From positions 107,023 to 171,022 of the forward strand of contig DASXEH010000034.1 of NCBI GenBank assembly GCA_036490215.1: DNA of 64,000 bases, in the 5' to 3' direction. Position numbers and translations under genes: made by a program. Shown here piece after piece: positions 14,233 to 23,414 of this stretch; within the stretch, counting starts at the first letter, position 1; every line of letters begins with the position of its first letter. The notes under the pieces were generated by a model. That model searched no databases. It was not told where the DNA came from and saw only the letters and a list, made by a program, of their open reading frames with translations. This DNA is from JASHSH01 sp036490215 (lineage in GTDB: Bacteria; Pseudomonadota; Alphaproteobacteria; Rhodospirillales; Magnetospirillaceae).

Positions 14233-15435
14233 TCAATTCCCCTGCAAGGTGGCGCCCGGCGCCGCCCATTGCTTCGGCCAGACGGTGACCCATTCGCCGT
14301 TCTGCACCTGCTTCACCTTCATCAGATCGTCGCCGTAATTGCTCGGCCCGTCGAAATGCAGATCGCCCTGAATGGTGCGCACCTTATGGGTCTTCAGCCA
14401 CTGTCCGATCTTCTGGTCGTCGAGACTGTTGGTGGCGGTCACGCCGGCTTCGAGCATCTGCCAAGCGGTGAAAGACACCGCCGCCTGAGTCTCGACACGG
14501 GTATAAGGCAGCCCCGCTTTGGCGGCGCGATCGTTGTACGCCTTGACGAACTCAGCCGCGACCGGATCGTCGGTGAAGGGCTTGTGCTGCTCGAAGATCG
14601 AGGCGGCGAGGGCGCCCTTCGCCAGCGGCGAGGTCGCCATCGGCCCCGGTGCCGGATACATGTAGAAGTGGTAGTGGGGCGTGTAGTCGATCTTCTTCAT
14701 CGCCTCGAGGAGCTGATTGCCCTCAAGCCCGATCGCGCCGACGAACAGAAGATCGGGGTTGGCATCCTTCACGCGCGCGGCGATCGGCCCGAAATCCTGG
14801 GTGCCGAAATCGTATTCGAGATAGAGGACCTCTTTGAGCCCGCGCTGCTGGGCTACCTTGCGCGCGCCCTGGGCCATAAACAGCACTGAGGGGAATTTGC
14901 TTCCCAGGATGGCGATCGTCTTGGGCGGGTTCGGCGTCGCGGCCAAGGCATCGAACAACGTATTGGGGAAGGTCGTTTCCGGATTCGGGCCCAAGGACCA
15001 GGCCGGGAACTGAAGATCGTATTTGGCAAGGGCGGGGATGCCGAAGGTATGGTGGATCAGAACTTTGTTGTAGCGCTGCGCCACGCCCATCGCTTGCAGA
15101 ATGGCGCCCGTGGCATAGGGGCCCATCAGCAGATCGACCTTGTCGACGGTGATCAGCTGCTCGTAGAGTGTGCGCGCCAGCTCGGGCTTGGACTGATCGT
15201 CCTTCAGGTCCCATTCCACTGGCCGGCCGAGCAGGCCGTTCGCGTGATTGAGCCGGTCGATGTAATACTCGCCGACAATCTTGTGCACCATGCCGGTCGC
15301 GGCGAGCGGCCCGGTGAGCGCCAGCGTGCTGCCGATCTTGATCGGTTGTCCCGATGGATCGGCCATCGCCGGCCGGACGAGGAGAGCAGCCGCGGCCAAT
15401 GCCATGGCTGTGAGCAATGAGCGCGCGATCTTCAT
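14233..15435 (-). CDS. periplasmic substrate-binding protein, LIV family (cluster 1)
   Basis: 400 residues from the ATG at 15435, preceded by GGGAG; the in-frame extension upstream has no signal features. A Sec signal (MKIARSLLTAMALAAAALLV, then AMA cleavage region) is followed by a type-I periplasmic-binding fold (peripla_BP_6) starting PIKIGSTLALTGPLAATG. It delivers the ligand to the LivH/LivM pore. Ligand cannot be told from sequence; lack of nearby amino-acid genes and the acetoin-type complex downstream hint at a non-amino-acid substrate (inference). Confidence 0.9.
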   Translation of the reverse strand: MKIARSLLTAMALAAAALLVRPAMADPSGQPIKIGSTLALTGPLAATGMVHKIVGEYYIDRLNHANGLLGRPVEWDLKDDQSKPELARTLYEQLITVDKVDLLMGPYATGAILQAMGVAQRYNKVLIHHTFGIPALAKYDLQFPAWSLGPNPETTFPNTLFDALAATPNPPKTIAILGSKFPSVLFMAQGARKVAQQRGLKEVLYLEYDFGTQDFGPIAARVKDANPDLLFVGAIGLEGNQLLEAMKKIDYTPHYHFYMYPAPGPMATSPLAKGALAASIFEQHKPFTDDPVAAEFVKAYNDRAAKAGLPYTRVETQAAVSFTAWQMLEAGVTATNSLDDQKIGQWLKTHKVRTIQGDLHFDGPSNYGDDLMKVKQVQNGEWVTVWPKQWAAPGATLQGN

Positions 15436-15599
15436 GGTTGATCTCCCTGGCGAGACCCTTGAGCCTTGATGAGTCGTTTGGCCCTTAAACGATCGGTCTC
15501 GCGTCAAGTTGAGCGTGCGGGCGCGTCCGTGTCCAGGAAAGAAATCGCCCAAATTCTATGCGTTGAGTGCGGGCATAGGCAGGCGCCATCTCCGTGCGG

Positions 15600-16967
15600 T
15601 TAGCGCATTTCGCCCCGGTACAGACGCAAGAGACTCGCGACACCGGCCGCGCCGGCGAAGCCACAGCCAATCCAAAGGGCGGTAATCGCGCCGATATCGC
15701 CAAAGGCGGTGAAGCAGGCCGCCACGAGCGCCGCACCGAGGGCCTGCCCCAGCAAGCGGGCGGTGGGGATCATGCCGCTGGCCGCGCCTGCACGTTCGCG
15801 TGGCGCGCTGGTCATCAACGCTTTCAAGTTGGGCGACTGAAAGAAGCCGAAGCCGGCTCCGCAGATCGCCAGGCGCCAGGCGATATCGGCGGTCGTTGCG
15901 TGCGCGGGCAGCAGAGCCAGCAAGCCCATCCCGATACAGAGCCCGACCAGGCCGATGCCACCCAGCAGTGCGACGGAATGGCGTTCGGACAAACGGCCCG
16001 CGATCGGCGCCATGAGGGCCACGACAACGGGCCATGGGGTCAGAAGGAAACCGGTCTCGACTTGCGATCGCCCCAGCACGGTCTCGAATAGGAATGGCAG
16101 GGAGACAAAGGCGAGCCCCTGTGCTGCGTAGGAGCAGATCGACGTGACGATGGACAATGCGAACATCGGCCGCGCGAGCAGATCCACCGCCAGCAATGGC
16201 GCGGGGTGCGCGCGCTGACGGCGGAGCAGGAGTCCGCAACACATCGCCGCTGCGACAAGCTCAACCAAGACCTCGATAAGTCGGGCGTTATGCGTCGCCT
16301 CGCCGAGACCGAGAATCAGCAAAGCGAACATGCCGCCCAACAGGACTGCCGCAGCGATATCGAAAGTGTGGGTGGCGCGCGCCCCGGCATTCCGAGGCAC
16401 CGTAGCCAGAGCCAGGCCGATGGCGACTAAGCCGAGCGGGATGTTGATCAGGAACAACCAGGGCCACGGGCCCACCGACAGGATGCCCGAAGCGGCCGTC
16501 GGCCCCACCACATAGAACAGCGCCACGGTCAGCGCGTTCAGTCCCTGGGCGCGGCCGAGTTGACTGCTGGGGTAGATGAACCGGATCAGCGCGTTGGTGA
16601 CACTGAGAATGCCTGCGGCACCGAGCCCCTGGAGAGCGCGCGCAACGATCAGACTTGGCAACGACCAAGCCACGCCGCAGGCAAACGAAGCGAGCGTGAA
16701 CAGGATCAGGCCTGCGATATAGACGCGCCGGTGCCCGACGATGTCGCCATAGGCCGCGAGCGGCATCAGTGTGGCGACCATTGCGAGTTGATAGGCGTTG
16801 ACGATCCAGATCGAGGCTTCGGGGGTGGCATGTAGGTCGGTCGCGATCGTCGGCAGCGCCGTATTCGCGATCGCCACGTCCAGCGTCGCCATCGCGATGG
16901 CCAGCACGACCGTCGCCATCGCCAAGCGTCTTTGCTGCACCGGCAGGCCGTCGCCCAGGCTTGTCAT
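15600..16967 (-). CDS. MFS multidrug-type transporter, DHA2-like
   Basis: 455 residues with about 14 membrane segments. Motif A-like YGDIVGHRRVYIAGL follows the second segment, and LDVAIANTALPTIATDL marks the DHA2 type (QacA/SmvA relatives). It would export drugs or dyes by proton antiport. It is close in length and sequence to the transporter at 60040-61407 (shared NALIRFIYP, CSICSFA or CSICSYA, GFGFFQSPN), so the two are paralogs. It lies between the LIV cluster and the E2 gene, same strand. Confidence 0.88.
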   Translation of the reverse strand: MTSLGDGLPVQQRRLAMATVVLAIAMATLDVAIANTALPTIATDLHATPEASIWIVNAYQLAMVATLMPLAAYGDIVGHRRVYIAGLILFTLASFACGVAWSLPSLIVARALQGLGAAGILSVTNALIRFIYPSSQLGRAQGLNALTVALFYVVGPTAASGILSVGPWPWLFLINIPLGLVAIGLALATVPRNAGARATHTFDIAAAVLLGGMFALLILGLGEATHNARLIEVLVELVAAAMCCGLLLRRQRAHPAPLLAVDLLARPMFALSIVTSICSYAAQGLAFVSLPFLFETVLGRSQVETGFLLTPWPVVVALMAPIAGRLSERHSVALLGGIGLVGLCIGMGLLALLPAHATTADIAWRLAICGAGFGFFQSPNLKALMTSAPRERAGAASGMIPTARLLGQALGAALVAACFTAFGDIGAITALWIGCGFAGAAGVASLLRLYRGEMR

Positions 16968-16992
16968 AGGGAGCAGCGTAGTGCGACCTGCA

Positions 16993-18150
16993 CTATCCCG
17001 CTATCGCCTTCGCCAGGATCGCGTTGACGTCCTTGGCGCGCTCCATATGCACCATATGGCCGGCATCGTCGAAGAGGTGAACCTCGACCGACGAGGGCAG
17101 GCCGCCGGCATGGGTCGCCGGCACGATGCGGTCGAGCTTGCCCCAGATGACGCGCACCGGAATGTGCAGTCCGGCGAGGTCGGGGAGCAGCGAAACGCGC
17201 TGCTTGCCTTGATCGACCGTCGCCATGCGGATCGTGCTGAGCGCCGCCGTCACGCCGTCGAGACGTTTGAAGCGCAGCAGGCCCTCCACCAGGTCGCGGC
17301 TGACCAGCGATTGATCGGCGAACAGTTTGGCGACGACAGGTTGGAGATCCTTGCGCCGCTCCGCCGCGATGAAGCCTTTGAGATAGTCGTCGTCGATTTC
17401 CTCACCAAGACCGGCCGAGCCGATCAAAGTCAGCGAGGTCGCGAGGCCGGGCCGCGCCAGGGCCGCGAGACCGACAATCGCGCCGCCCAGTGAATGGCCG
17501 ACGAAATGCGCATTCTGGATCGCCAGCGCATCGAGCAGAGTGAGCAGCTTGCGCGCCAGCTCGTCGAGGCCCCGGATATCGATCCGCTTGCCCGACGCAC
17601 CATGCCCCGGCAGATCGACGGCGATGATCCGCGCCGCACCTTCAAGCGCCGGCCAGGTGAACATCCAGTTGTTGAGGTCGCCGCCGAATCCATGGACCAG
17701 CACGACAACCGGCCCATCGGCCTTGCCGATATCGAGATAGTTCCAGAGCACACCGCTGGCTGTAATTTGTTTCGGCGTCGGACCTGAGGTGCCTTCATCG
17801 GCGCTGTCCGCTGCTGGCAACACATAGCCGGAGACGAAGGCATCGATCTCGGCATCGCTGACTGCCGGATCGGCCACCACCGCCAGCAACGCGCCGACAG
17901 GCGCCACATCGCCTTTGTTCAGAATCTGCCGGCGCAAAATGCCTGCCGCCGGGCTCTCATGGACGTTGGTGATCTTCTCCGTCTCGATATCGACGACGTC
18001 CTGGCCCTTGGTCACCGCACCGCCGACCGGCACCAACCAATCGGCAACCCTGCCTTCGATCATCGACAGGCCCCAGCGCGGCATCGTCACGCCATGAATC
18101 GCTGGCATGGCCGCCTGGTCGCTCTTCGAACTGCCCCAGATGTCATTCAT
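16993..18150 (-). CDS. acoC: acetoin dehydrogenase-type E2 (lipoyl domain plus alpha/beta hydrolase)
   Basis: 385 residues. The N-terminal lipoyl domain (about 19-93) has the lipoylated lysine in DIETEKI (Lys59). The C-terminal half is an alpha/beta hydrolase fold (VVLVHGFGGDLNNW; nucleophile elbow GHSLGGA; His in DDAGHMVHME) instead of the usual catalytic acyltransferase domain. This architecture is the hallmark of AcoC of acetoin dehydrogenase complexes. It would transfer the acetyl group produced by E1 to CoA. It overlaps the E1beta gene by 4 nt. No E3 gene is nearby, so a shared dihydrolipoamide dehydrogenase is needed. Confidence 0.88.
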   Translation of the reverse strand: MNDIWGSSKSDQAAMPAIHGVTMPRWGLSMIEGRVADWLVPVGGAVTKGQDVVDIETEKITNVHESPAAGILRRQILNKGDVAPVGALLAVVADPAVSDAEIDAFVSGYVLPAADSADEGTSGPTPKQITASGVLWNYLDIGKADGPVVVLVHGFGGDLNNWMFTWPALEGAARIIAVDLPGHGASGKRIDIRGLDELARKLLTLLDALAIQNAHFVGHSLGGAIVGLAALARPGLATSLTLIGSAGLGEEIDDDYLKGFIAAERRKDLQPVVAKLFADQSLVSRDLVEGLLRFKRLDGVTAALSTIRMATVDQGKQRVSLLPDLAGLHIPVRVIWGKLDRIVPATHAGGLPSSVEVHLFDDAGHMVHMERAKDVNAILAKAIAG

Positions 18151-19160
18151 CGCTTGTAGGCCATCGTCTCGCGCACAGCCTCTTCGATCCGTGCCGGATT
18201 GGGGACGAACAAATCCTCAAGCGCGGGCGAGAAGGGCGGCGGCACATGCGGCGGCGAGACGCGCTTGATCGGCGACTTCAAGGCACCGAAGGCCTTGTCG
18301 GCCACCAGTGCGGCGATATCGGCGCCGATGTTGCAGCGGGGATAAGCCTCGTCCACCACCACCAATCGCCCGGTCTCTTCGACCGCTTCGAGGATCGTGT
18401 CCTCGTCGAGCGGCGAGGTGGTGCGCGGATCGACGATGGTGCAGCTTATGCCGTCCTTGGCCAAAGTCTTGGCCGCCACCTTGGCGAACTGGACCATACG
18501 GCCGATCGCGACGATGGTCACGTCTTCGCCCTCATCGACCAGGTTCGCCTCACCGAACGGAATCGTATAGGCCTCGTCGGGCACATCCTCGAGATCGTCA
18601 TACATCGCCTTGTGCTCGAGGAAGATCACCGGATCGTCGTCGCGGATCGCCTGGATCATCAGCCCTTTCGCCTCATAGGGCGAGGAGGGGATCACAACCT
18701 TCAGCCCGGGAATGTGGGTGAAGATCGGATAGAGGCATTGGCTGTGCTGACTGGCCGCGCGCAGGCCGGCGCCGAACATGGTGCGGATGACGACGGGCGT
18801 CACCGCCTTGCCGCCGAACATGTACCGGAACTTGGCCGCTTGGTTGAATATCTGGTCGAAGCACACGCCCATGAAGTCGACGAACATCAGATCGGTCACC
18901 GGGCGCAGCCCGGTTGCCGCCGCGCCGATTGCGGCGCCGATGAAGGCGCTTTCGGAAATCGGCGTGTCGAGGACGCGTTCCGGTCCGAACCGGCCGATCA
19001 GCCCCTTGGTCACGCCCATCGGGCCACCCCAGGCATCGTGATCGCCCGGCGCACCACGGCCGCCGGCGATGTCTTCGCCCATCAGCACCACATGCGGATC
19101 GCGCTCCATCTCGGAGGCGAGCGCCTCGTTGATCGCCTGGCGGAAAGATTTGCGGGCCAT
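18147..19160 (-). CDS. acoB: acetoin/pyruvate dehydrogenase-type E1 beta subunit
   Basis: 337 residues, normal for E1beta. Recognisable features: MGEDIAGGRGAPG near residue 27, then the transketolase C-terminal domain (VAIGRMVQFAKVAAKTLA; VVVDEAYPRCNIGADIAA). The TPP-pocket glutamate of E1beta is expected in the MGEDI segment. It forms an alpha2beta2 E1 with the upstream subunit (13 nt gap). The substrate could be acetoin or another 2-oxo acid or hydroxyketone; AcoC-type E2 favours acetoin. Confidence 0.9.
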   Translation of the reverse strand: MARKSFRQAINEALASEMERDPHVVLMGEDIAGGRGAPGDHDAWGGPMGVTKGLIGRFGPERVLDTPISESAFIGAAIGAAATGLRPVTDLMFVDFMGVCFDQIFNQAAKFRYMFGGKAVTPVVIRTMFGAGLRAASQHSQCLYPIFTHIPGLKVVIPSSPYEAKGLMIQAIRDDDPVIFLEHKAMYDDLEDVPDEAYTIPFGEANLVDEGEDVTIVAIGRMVQFAKVAAKTLAKDGISCTIVDPRTTSPLDEDTILEAVEETGRLVVVDEAYPRCNIGADIAALVADKAFGALKSPIKRVSPPHVPPPFSPALEDLFVPNPARIEEAVRETMAYKR

Positions 19161-19173
19161 CGCTCAGCCTCCC

Positions 19174-20151
19174 TCAGTACGACACGTAGGCGTCGGTGAG
19201 CAGATCGGCTGCGGCCGGCATTGTGCCGGCTCTGGCCGCCTTCACCGAGCCGTCGACCAATGCTTCGGCCTCGGCATCGACCGCGTCCATCTGATCGGCG
19301 TCGAGCAACCCGGCCTCGGCCACCTTGCGACGGAAGCCGACCAGACAGTCTTTCTCCGCGCGCAGCTTCGCCACCTCGTCGGCGGCGCGATAGGAGCCGG
19401 CATCGCCTTCAAAGTGGCCGAAGAAGCGATTGGTCTTGAGGTGGAGCAGGGCGGGGCCTTTGCCCTCGCGCGCATGGGCGATCACTTCTTGCGCGGCGTC
19501 GTAGACGGCGAAGAAGTCGAGCCCATCGGCGCGGCGCGCGAACAGGCCGAAGCCCTTGGCACGATCGAGCTGATCACCAGCAACCGAGAAGCTGCTGGGC
19601 GTCGCCTCGGCATAGCCGTTGTCTTCGATGACGAAGACCGCGGGCAGGTTCCACACCTTGGCGAGATTGTAGGACTCGAGCGTCGTGCCCTGGTTCGATC
19701 CGCCATCGCCGACGAAGGCGATCGCCACGCCGCCGGTCTTGCGCACTTTGGCCGAAAGCGCCGCGCCGCAGATCAAGGGCGGTCCGCCACCGACGATCCC
19801 ATTGGCGCCCATCATGCCCTTCTCGAGATCGGCGATGTGCATCGAGCCGCCCTTGCCGCCGCAGAGCCCGTCTTTCTTGCCGAAAATCTCGGCCATCATC
19901 GCAGGAATGTCACACCCCTTGGCAATGCAATGACCATGCCCGCGATGGGTGCTGGCGATGTGATCTCTTTCTGTCAGATGCATCATCACGCCAGTGGCGC
20001 AGGCCTCTTCGCCCGAATAGAGATGCACAAAACCTGGAATAGCGCCGGTGCCGAACTCGACATGCACCCGTTCTTCGAAGACGCGAATTTCTCGCATGGT
20101 GCGATAGGCGCGAAGCAATGCTTCGCGCGGCAGTTGCATGGCCGCTTGCAC
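19174..20151 (-). CDS. acoA: acetoin/pyruvate dehydrogenase-type E1 alpha subunit
   Basis: 325 residues from a GTG at 20151, chosen because GGGGAGGG lies 6 nt upstream; ATG at 20187 or 20139 is possible. The TPP/magnesium motif GDGGSNQGT, with its distal Asn in IEDNGYA, identifies a TPP-dependent E1alpha; GFVHLYSGEEACATGV is typical of the family. First gene of the leftward acoA-acoB-acoC set; the promoter should lie in 20152-20310, shared with the divergent lipoprotein gene. Confidence 0.9.
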   Translation of the reverse strand: MQAAMQLPREALLRAYRTMREIRVFEERVHVEFGTGAIPGFVHLYSGEEACATGVMMHLTERDHIASTHRGHGHCIAKGCDIPAMMAEIFGKKDGLCGGKGGSMHIADLEKGMMGANGIVGGGPPLICGAALSAKVRKTGGVAIAFVGDGGSNQGTTLESYNLAKVWNLPAVFVIEDNGYAEATPSSFSVAGDQLDRAKGFGLFARRADGLDFFAVYDAAQEVIAHAREGKGPALLHLKTNRFFGHFEGDAGSYRAADEVAKLRAEKDCLVGFRRKVAEAGLLDADQMDAVDAEAEALVDGSVKAARAGTMPAAADLLTDAYVSY

Positions 20152-20310
20152 GCTCGACCCTCCCCGATAGGCTCCACGAGCCGGCATTAACCGAGCGATC
20201 ACGGAGCTAGCATTTTTTTGCCACGTTTACCGTTCATTGCACTCCCCTACGGGGGGCGGGTCAAGAGCGGCTAAGAATCCTTTCTGCCGCGTCCAGCGAG
20301 TGGGTGATCA

Positions 20311-20961
20311 ATGACAGAACGGACAACACGCTTTGCGATGACGAGCGCGATCCTGGCCGCGGCGATTGGGCTGAGCGGCTGCACCACGGTCCGTCAAACC
20401 GATCCCGCACGCTCGGCGACGGAAGAGCTGATCATTTCATCGGCGATCGACCGCATGGTCGACAGGTTGCAGATCTCGATCCCGAAGGGGACTAAGGTCT
20501 TCGTCGATAATTCGTTCTTCGACGCAACCGACGCGAAATATGCGCAGGGCTCCATTCGTGAGCGGCTGCTGCAAAGCGGCGCCTTCCTGGTTGCCGATCG
20601 TAAGGATGCCGATATGGTGGTCGAAACGCGCTCGGGCGCGCAATCGCTCGACGACAGTTCATTCCTGATCGGCGTGCCGCAGACGCCGCTGCCCATCCCG
20701 CTGGCCGGCACCTTGACCATTCCTGAGATCGCTTTGTTCAAGCGCGAGCGCCGCCAAGGCGTCGCCAAAGCGGCCTTGACGATCTACAACGCCAAGACCG
20801 GCGAGTACCGCTCCGCCACCGGCGCGCAATACGGCTACTCGCGCGAGACCGACTGGACCGTACTGCTGCTGATCTCGTGGTCGAACGACGACGTTACGCC
20901 GGACCCCGACCGGCCAGAAAACCAACCCTATTACAAGGACAAGAGTTGGTACGATAAATAG
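20311..20961 (+). CDS. putative lipoprotein (DUF6655-like)
   Basis: 216 residues. The signal sequence ends in a lipobox LSGC with Cys24 as the lipidation site, so it is probably anchored in a membrane facing the periplasm. The mature part has the conserved stretch YVFD-less FVDNSFFDATD and DRKDADMVVETRSGAQSLDD, and ends hydrophilic (PENQPYYKDKSWYDK). I recall similar proteins as an uncharacterised family; function unknown. It is divergent from acoA and is followed after 56 bp by the oxygenase gene. Confidence 0.75.
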   Translation: MTERTTRFAMTSAILAAAIGLSGCTTVRQTDPARSATEELIISSAIDRMVDRLQISIPKGTKVFVDNSFFDATDAKYAQGSIRERLLQSGAFLVADRKDADMVVETRSGAQSLDDSSFLIGVPQTPLPIPLAGTLTIPEIALFKRERRQGVAKAALTIYNAKTGEYRSATGAQYGYSRETDWTVLLLISWSNDDVTPDPDRPENQPYYKDKSWYDK

Positions 20962-21017
20962 GCGAATCGATCTTTCGCGCCGCCGCCGCCCGGTGCAAGC
21001 TGGGCGGCGGAGGGGCG

Positions 21018-21980
21018 ATGACCGAATCCATTCCGATCGTCGATCTGGCGCCGCTGATCGCAGGCGGCGCTGCCGGGCTCAAAAGTGTCGCGACCGAAAT
21101 CGGCCGAGCCTGTCGGACGCGGGGCTTCTTCTACATCAAAAACCACGGTGTTTCGGAGCGGCTGGTCACCGAGACCTTCGCGCAATCTGCCGTGTTCTTC
21201 GCCCAGGCTTTGGCGGACAAAGACAACCTGTCGATCACCCGGTCGCGCAATAACCGCGGCTATGTCGCCTTCGAAGGCGAGAACCTCGATCCCGGCCGTC
21301 CGGGCGATGCCAAGGAAGCGTTCAATATCGGCCGCGAGCTTGCGCCCGACGATCCCGATCTCCTGGCCGGTATGCCGTTTCACGCCGCCAACCAATGGCC
21401 GAGTTCCGCCCGCTTTCGCGCGACGATGCTCGACTATTTCGCCGCGCAGCTTGCGCTCTGCACCCAACTCCATCGCGCCTTCGCCACCGATCTCGGCCTT
21501 GATCCCGATTTCTTCGCGCGCTCGATTGACCGGCCACTGGCGGTGTTGCGCCTGCTGCACTACCCGCCGCATCCTGGCCAGTTCGACGGCAGCCAATACG
21601 GCGCCGCGCCGCATACGGACTACGGCAACGTGACGACCCTGGCGCAGGACGATGCGGGTGGGCTTGAAGTGCGCGCCCGCGACGGAAACTGGATCGACGC
21701 AACGCCGATCCCGGGCACCTTCGTCTGCAATATCGGCGACTGCCTGATGCGCTGGAGCAACGACACCTATGTCTCGACGCCGCATCGCGTGGTCAATCGT
21801 TCGGGGCGGGAACGGTCGTCGGTGGTGTTCTTCTGCGATCCGAATGCCGACGCGCAGGTGGAGTGCCTGTCCACCTGCATGAGCCCCGATCGGCCGGCGC
21901 GCTATCCGCCGATCAGCGGCGCGGCCTATCTCAAGGAGCGGCTCGACGCGACCTACAAATACCGGCAGGCGGGTGCGTAG
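21018..21980 (+). CDS. isopenicillin-N-synthase-family Fe(II)/2-oxoglutarate-type oxygenase
   Basis: 320 residues. The N-terminal DIOX_N-like region (IPIVDLAPLIAGG; CRTRGFFYIKNHGV) precedes the double-stranded beta-helix with the iron triad: His and Asp in APHTDYGNVT and the distal His in VSTPHRVVN, followed by Arg-x-Ser in GRERSSVVFF, which binds the co-substrate carboxylate. Cytosolic. Substrate unknown; members oxidise small metabolites in many pathways. It converges with the LIV-2 livF gene (3-bp gap). Confidence 0.88.
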   Translation: MTESIPIVDLAPLIAGGAAGLKSVATEIGRACRTRGFFYIKNHGVSERLVTETFAQSAVFFAQALADKDNLSITRSRNNRGYVAFEGENLDPGRPGDAKEAFNIGRELAPDDPDLLAGMPFHAANQWPSSARFRATMLDYFAAQLALCTQLHRAFATDLGLDPDFFARSIDRPLAVLRLLHYPPHPGQFDGSQYGAAPHTDYGNVTTLAQDDAGGLEVRARDGNWIDATPIPGTFVCNIGDCLMRWSNDTYVSTPHRVVNRSGRERSSVVFFCDPNADAQVECLSTCMSPDRPARYPPISGAAYLKERLDATYKYRQAGA

Positions 21981-21983
21981 GGA

Positions 21984-22691
21984 TCACAGTCCCAGATAGG
22001 ACTTGGCAACGGCCTTGTCGTTGACCAACGCCTTCGCATCGCCCTGGCCGACAATGCGGCCGAGCGACAGAAGATAGGCGCGGTTGGCGATCCCGAGCGC
22101 GCGGCGCGCGTTCTGCTCGACCATCAACAGGCTGATCTTGTGCTCGGCGGCGATGCGGTCGAGCGCGGCAAACAAGTCCTGTGACAAGCGCGGCGACAGG
22201 CCCAAGGATGGTTCGTCGAGCAGCAGCAGGCTGGGTTTAGTCATCAAGGCTCGTCCGATAGCCACCATCTGCTGTTCGCCGCCACTCATCGTGCGCACCG
22301 CTTGGCGGCGACGCTCGGCCAGACGTGGGAACAGATGGAAGATGCGATCGAGCGTCGCCGAGGCGTTTGCGCGGCTGCGCGGCACGTAGGAGCCGAGGGT
22401 CAGATTTTCCGTAACCGTCATCGGGCCGAACAGACGCCGGTTCTCGGGCACCGTCGCGATACCGAGCTCGACGATTTTGTGGGTCGGAAGTCCGACCAAT
22501 TCAGTGCCGTTGAAGCGGATCGATCCGGCGCTCGGCCGGACCAATCCGGCGATGGCACCGAGCAGGGTCGTCTTGCCAGCGCCATTGGCGCCCAGAATCG
22601 CAACCGTCTCGCCATCCTGCACGCGGACGGTAACCTGATGCAGCGCCTCGTGACGCCCATACGCATGGCTGACGGCGCTTACATCAAGCAT
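21984..22691 (-). CDS. livF: LIV-type ABC transporter ATPase LivF (cluster 2)
   Basis: 235 residues from the ATG at 22691, giving an 8-nt overlap with livG as in cluster 1 (ATG at 22697 and GTG at 22700 are alternatives). Walker A GANGAGKTT, signature MSGGEQQMVA and Walker B LLLLDEPSLGL are intact. Last gene of the leftward LIV-2 operon. Confidence 0.92.
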   Translation of the reverse strand: MLDVSAVSHAYGRHEALHQVTVRVQDGETVAILGANGAGKTTLLGAIAGLVRPSAGSIRFNGTELVGLPTHKIVELGIATVPENRRLFGPMTVTENLTLGSYVPRSRANASATLDRIFHLFPRLAERRRQAVRTMSGGEQQMVAIGRALMTKPSLLLLDEPSLGLSPRLSQDLFAALDRIAAEHKISLLMVEQNARRALGIANRAYLLSLGRIVGQGDAKALVNDKAVAKSYLGL

Positions 22692-23412
22692 TGTCATCAC
22701 CCAGATAAGCGCGGATGACCTCTTGATCGCGCAGCACCGCGTCGGGTGGCCCTTCGGCGATCTTCGATCCCGCGTTCATGACGATCACGCGGCTGCAGAG
22801 TGAGCGGACAGCGGTCATCACGTGCTCGACCAGAACGATGGCGATTCCCTGCGCGGCCAGGCTCCACACCACCGACATGCCACCCGCCAGTTCGGACGGG
22901 TTCAGCCCGGAGAGCCACTCGTCGAGCAGCAGCACCTTGGGCTTGGTCGCGAGCGCGCGCGCCAGTTCGACGCGCTTCTGTTCGATGTAGGTCAGTTGGT
23001 CGAGGCGGCGGCCGGCCTTGGTCAGCAGGTTCAACTCGCCAAGAATGCCCGCGGCCTCGTATTCGGCATCCTTGTACCGGATCGGATCAGCGCCGTGCAT
23101 GATCCCCGCCATGACCGCAACGATCACCGGCATGTTGGCCTGCGTCCGCACCAGCTGGAACGTCCGGTTGATCTGCCGGCGCACCCGTAAATGATTGGGC
23201 AGGCGCGTCACGTCTTCGCCCTCCATTCGGATCGTTCCGGCATTCGGGCGGATCGTCCCCGCGATCAGATTGAGCAGCGTCGTCTTGCCCGAGCCGTTCG
23301 GGCCGATCAGGCCCACGACCTCGCCGGGTGCCACGGACAACGACATGTCGTTGACGGCGACTAAGCCGCCGAAGGCCCTGGTGAGTCCGTGCGCTTCGAG
23401 CAGGGGCGCCAT
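22684..23412 (-). CDS. livG: LIV-type ABC transporter ATPase LivG (cluster 2)
   Basis: 242 residues from the ATG at 23412; the longer frame upstream is the livM gene read in another frame. Walker A GPNGSGKTT, a LivG-type signature region (QLTYIEQKRVELARALA) and Walker B VLLLDEWLSGL are visible. It follows livM with a 2-nt gap and overlaps livF by 8 nt. Confidence 0.92.
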   Translation of the reverse strand: MAPLLEAHGLTRAFGGLVAVNDMSLSVAPGEVVGLIGPNGSGKTTLLNLIAGTIRPNAGTIRMEGEDVTRLPNHLRVRRQINRTFQLVRTQANMPVIVAVMAGIMHGADPIRYKDAEYEAAGILGELNLLTKAGRRLDQLTYIEQKRVELARALATKPKVLLLDEWLSGLNPSELAGGMSVVWSLAAQGIAIVLVEHVMTAVRSLCSRVIVMNAGSKIAEGPPDAVLRDQEVIRAYLGDDNA

Positions 23413-23414
23413 GA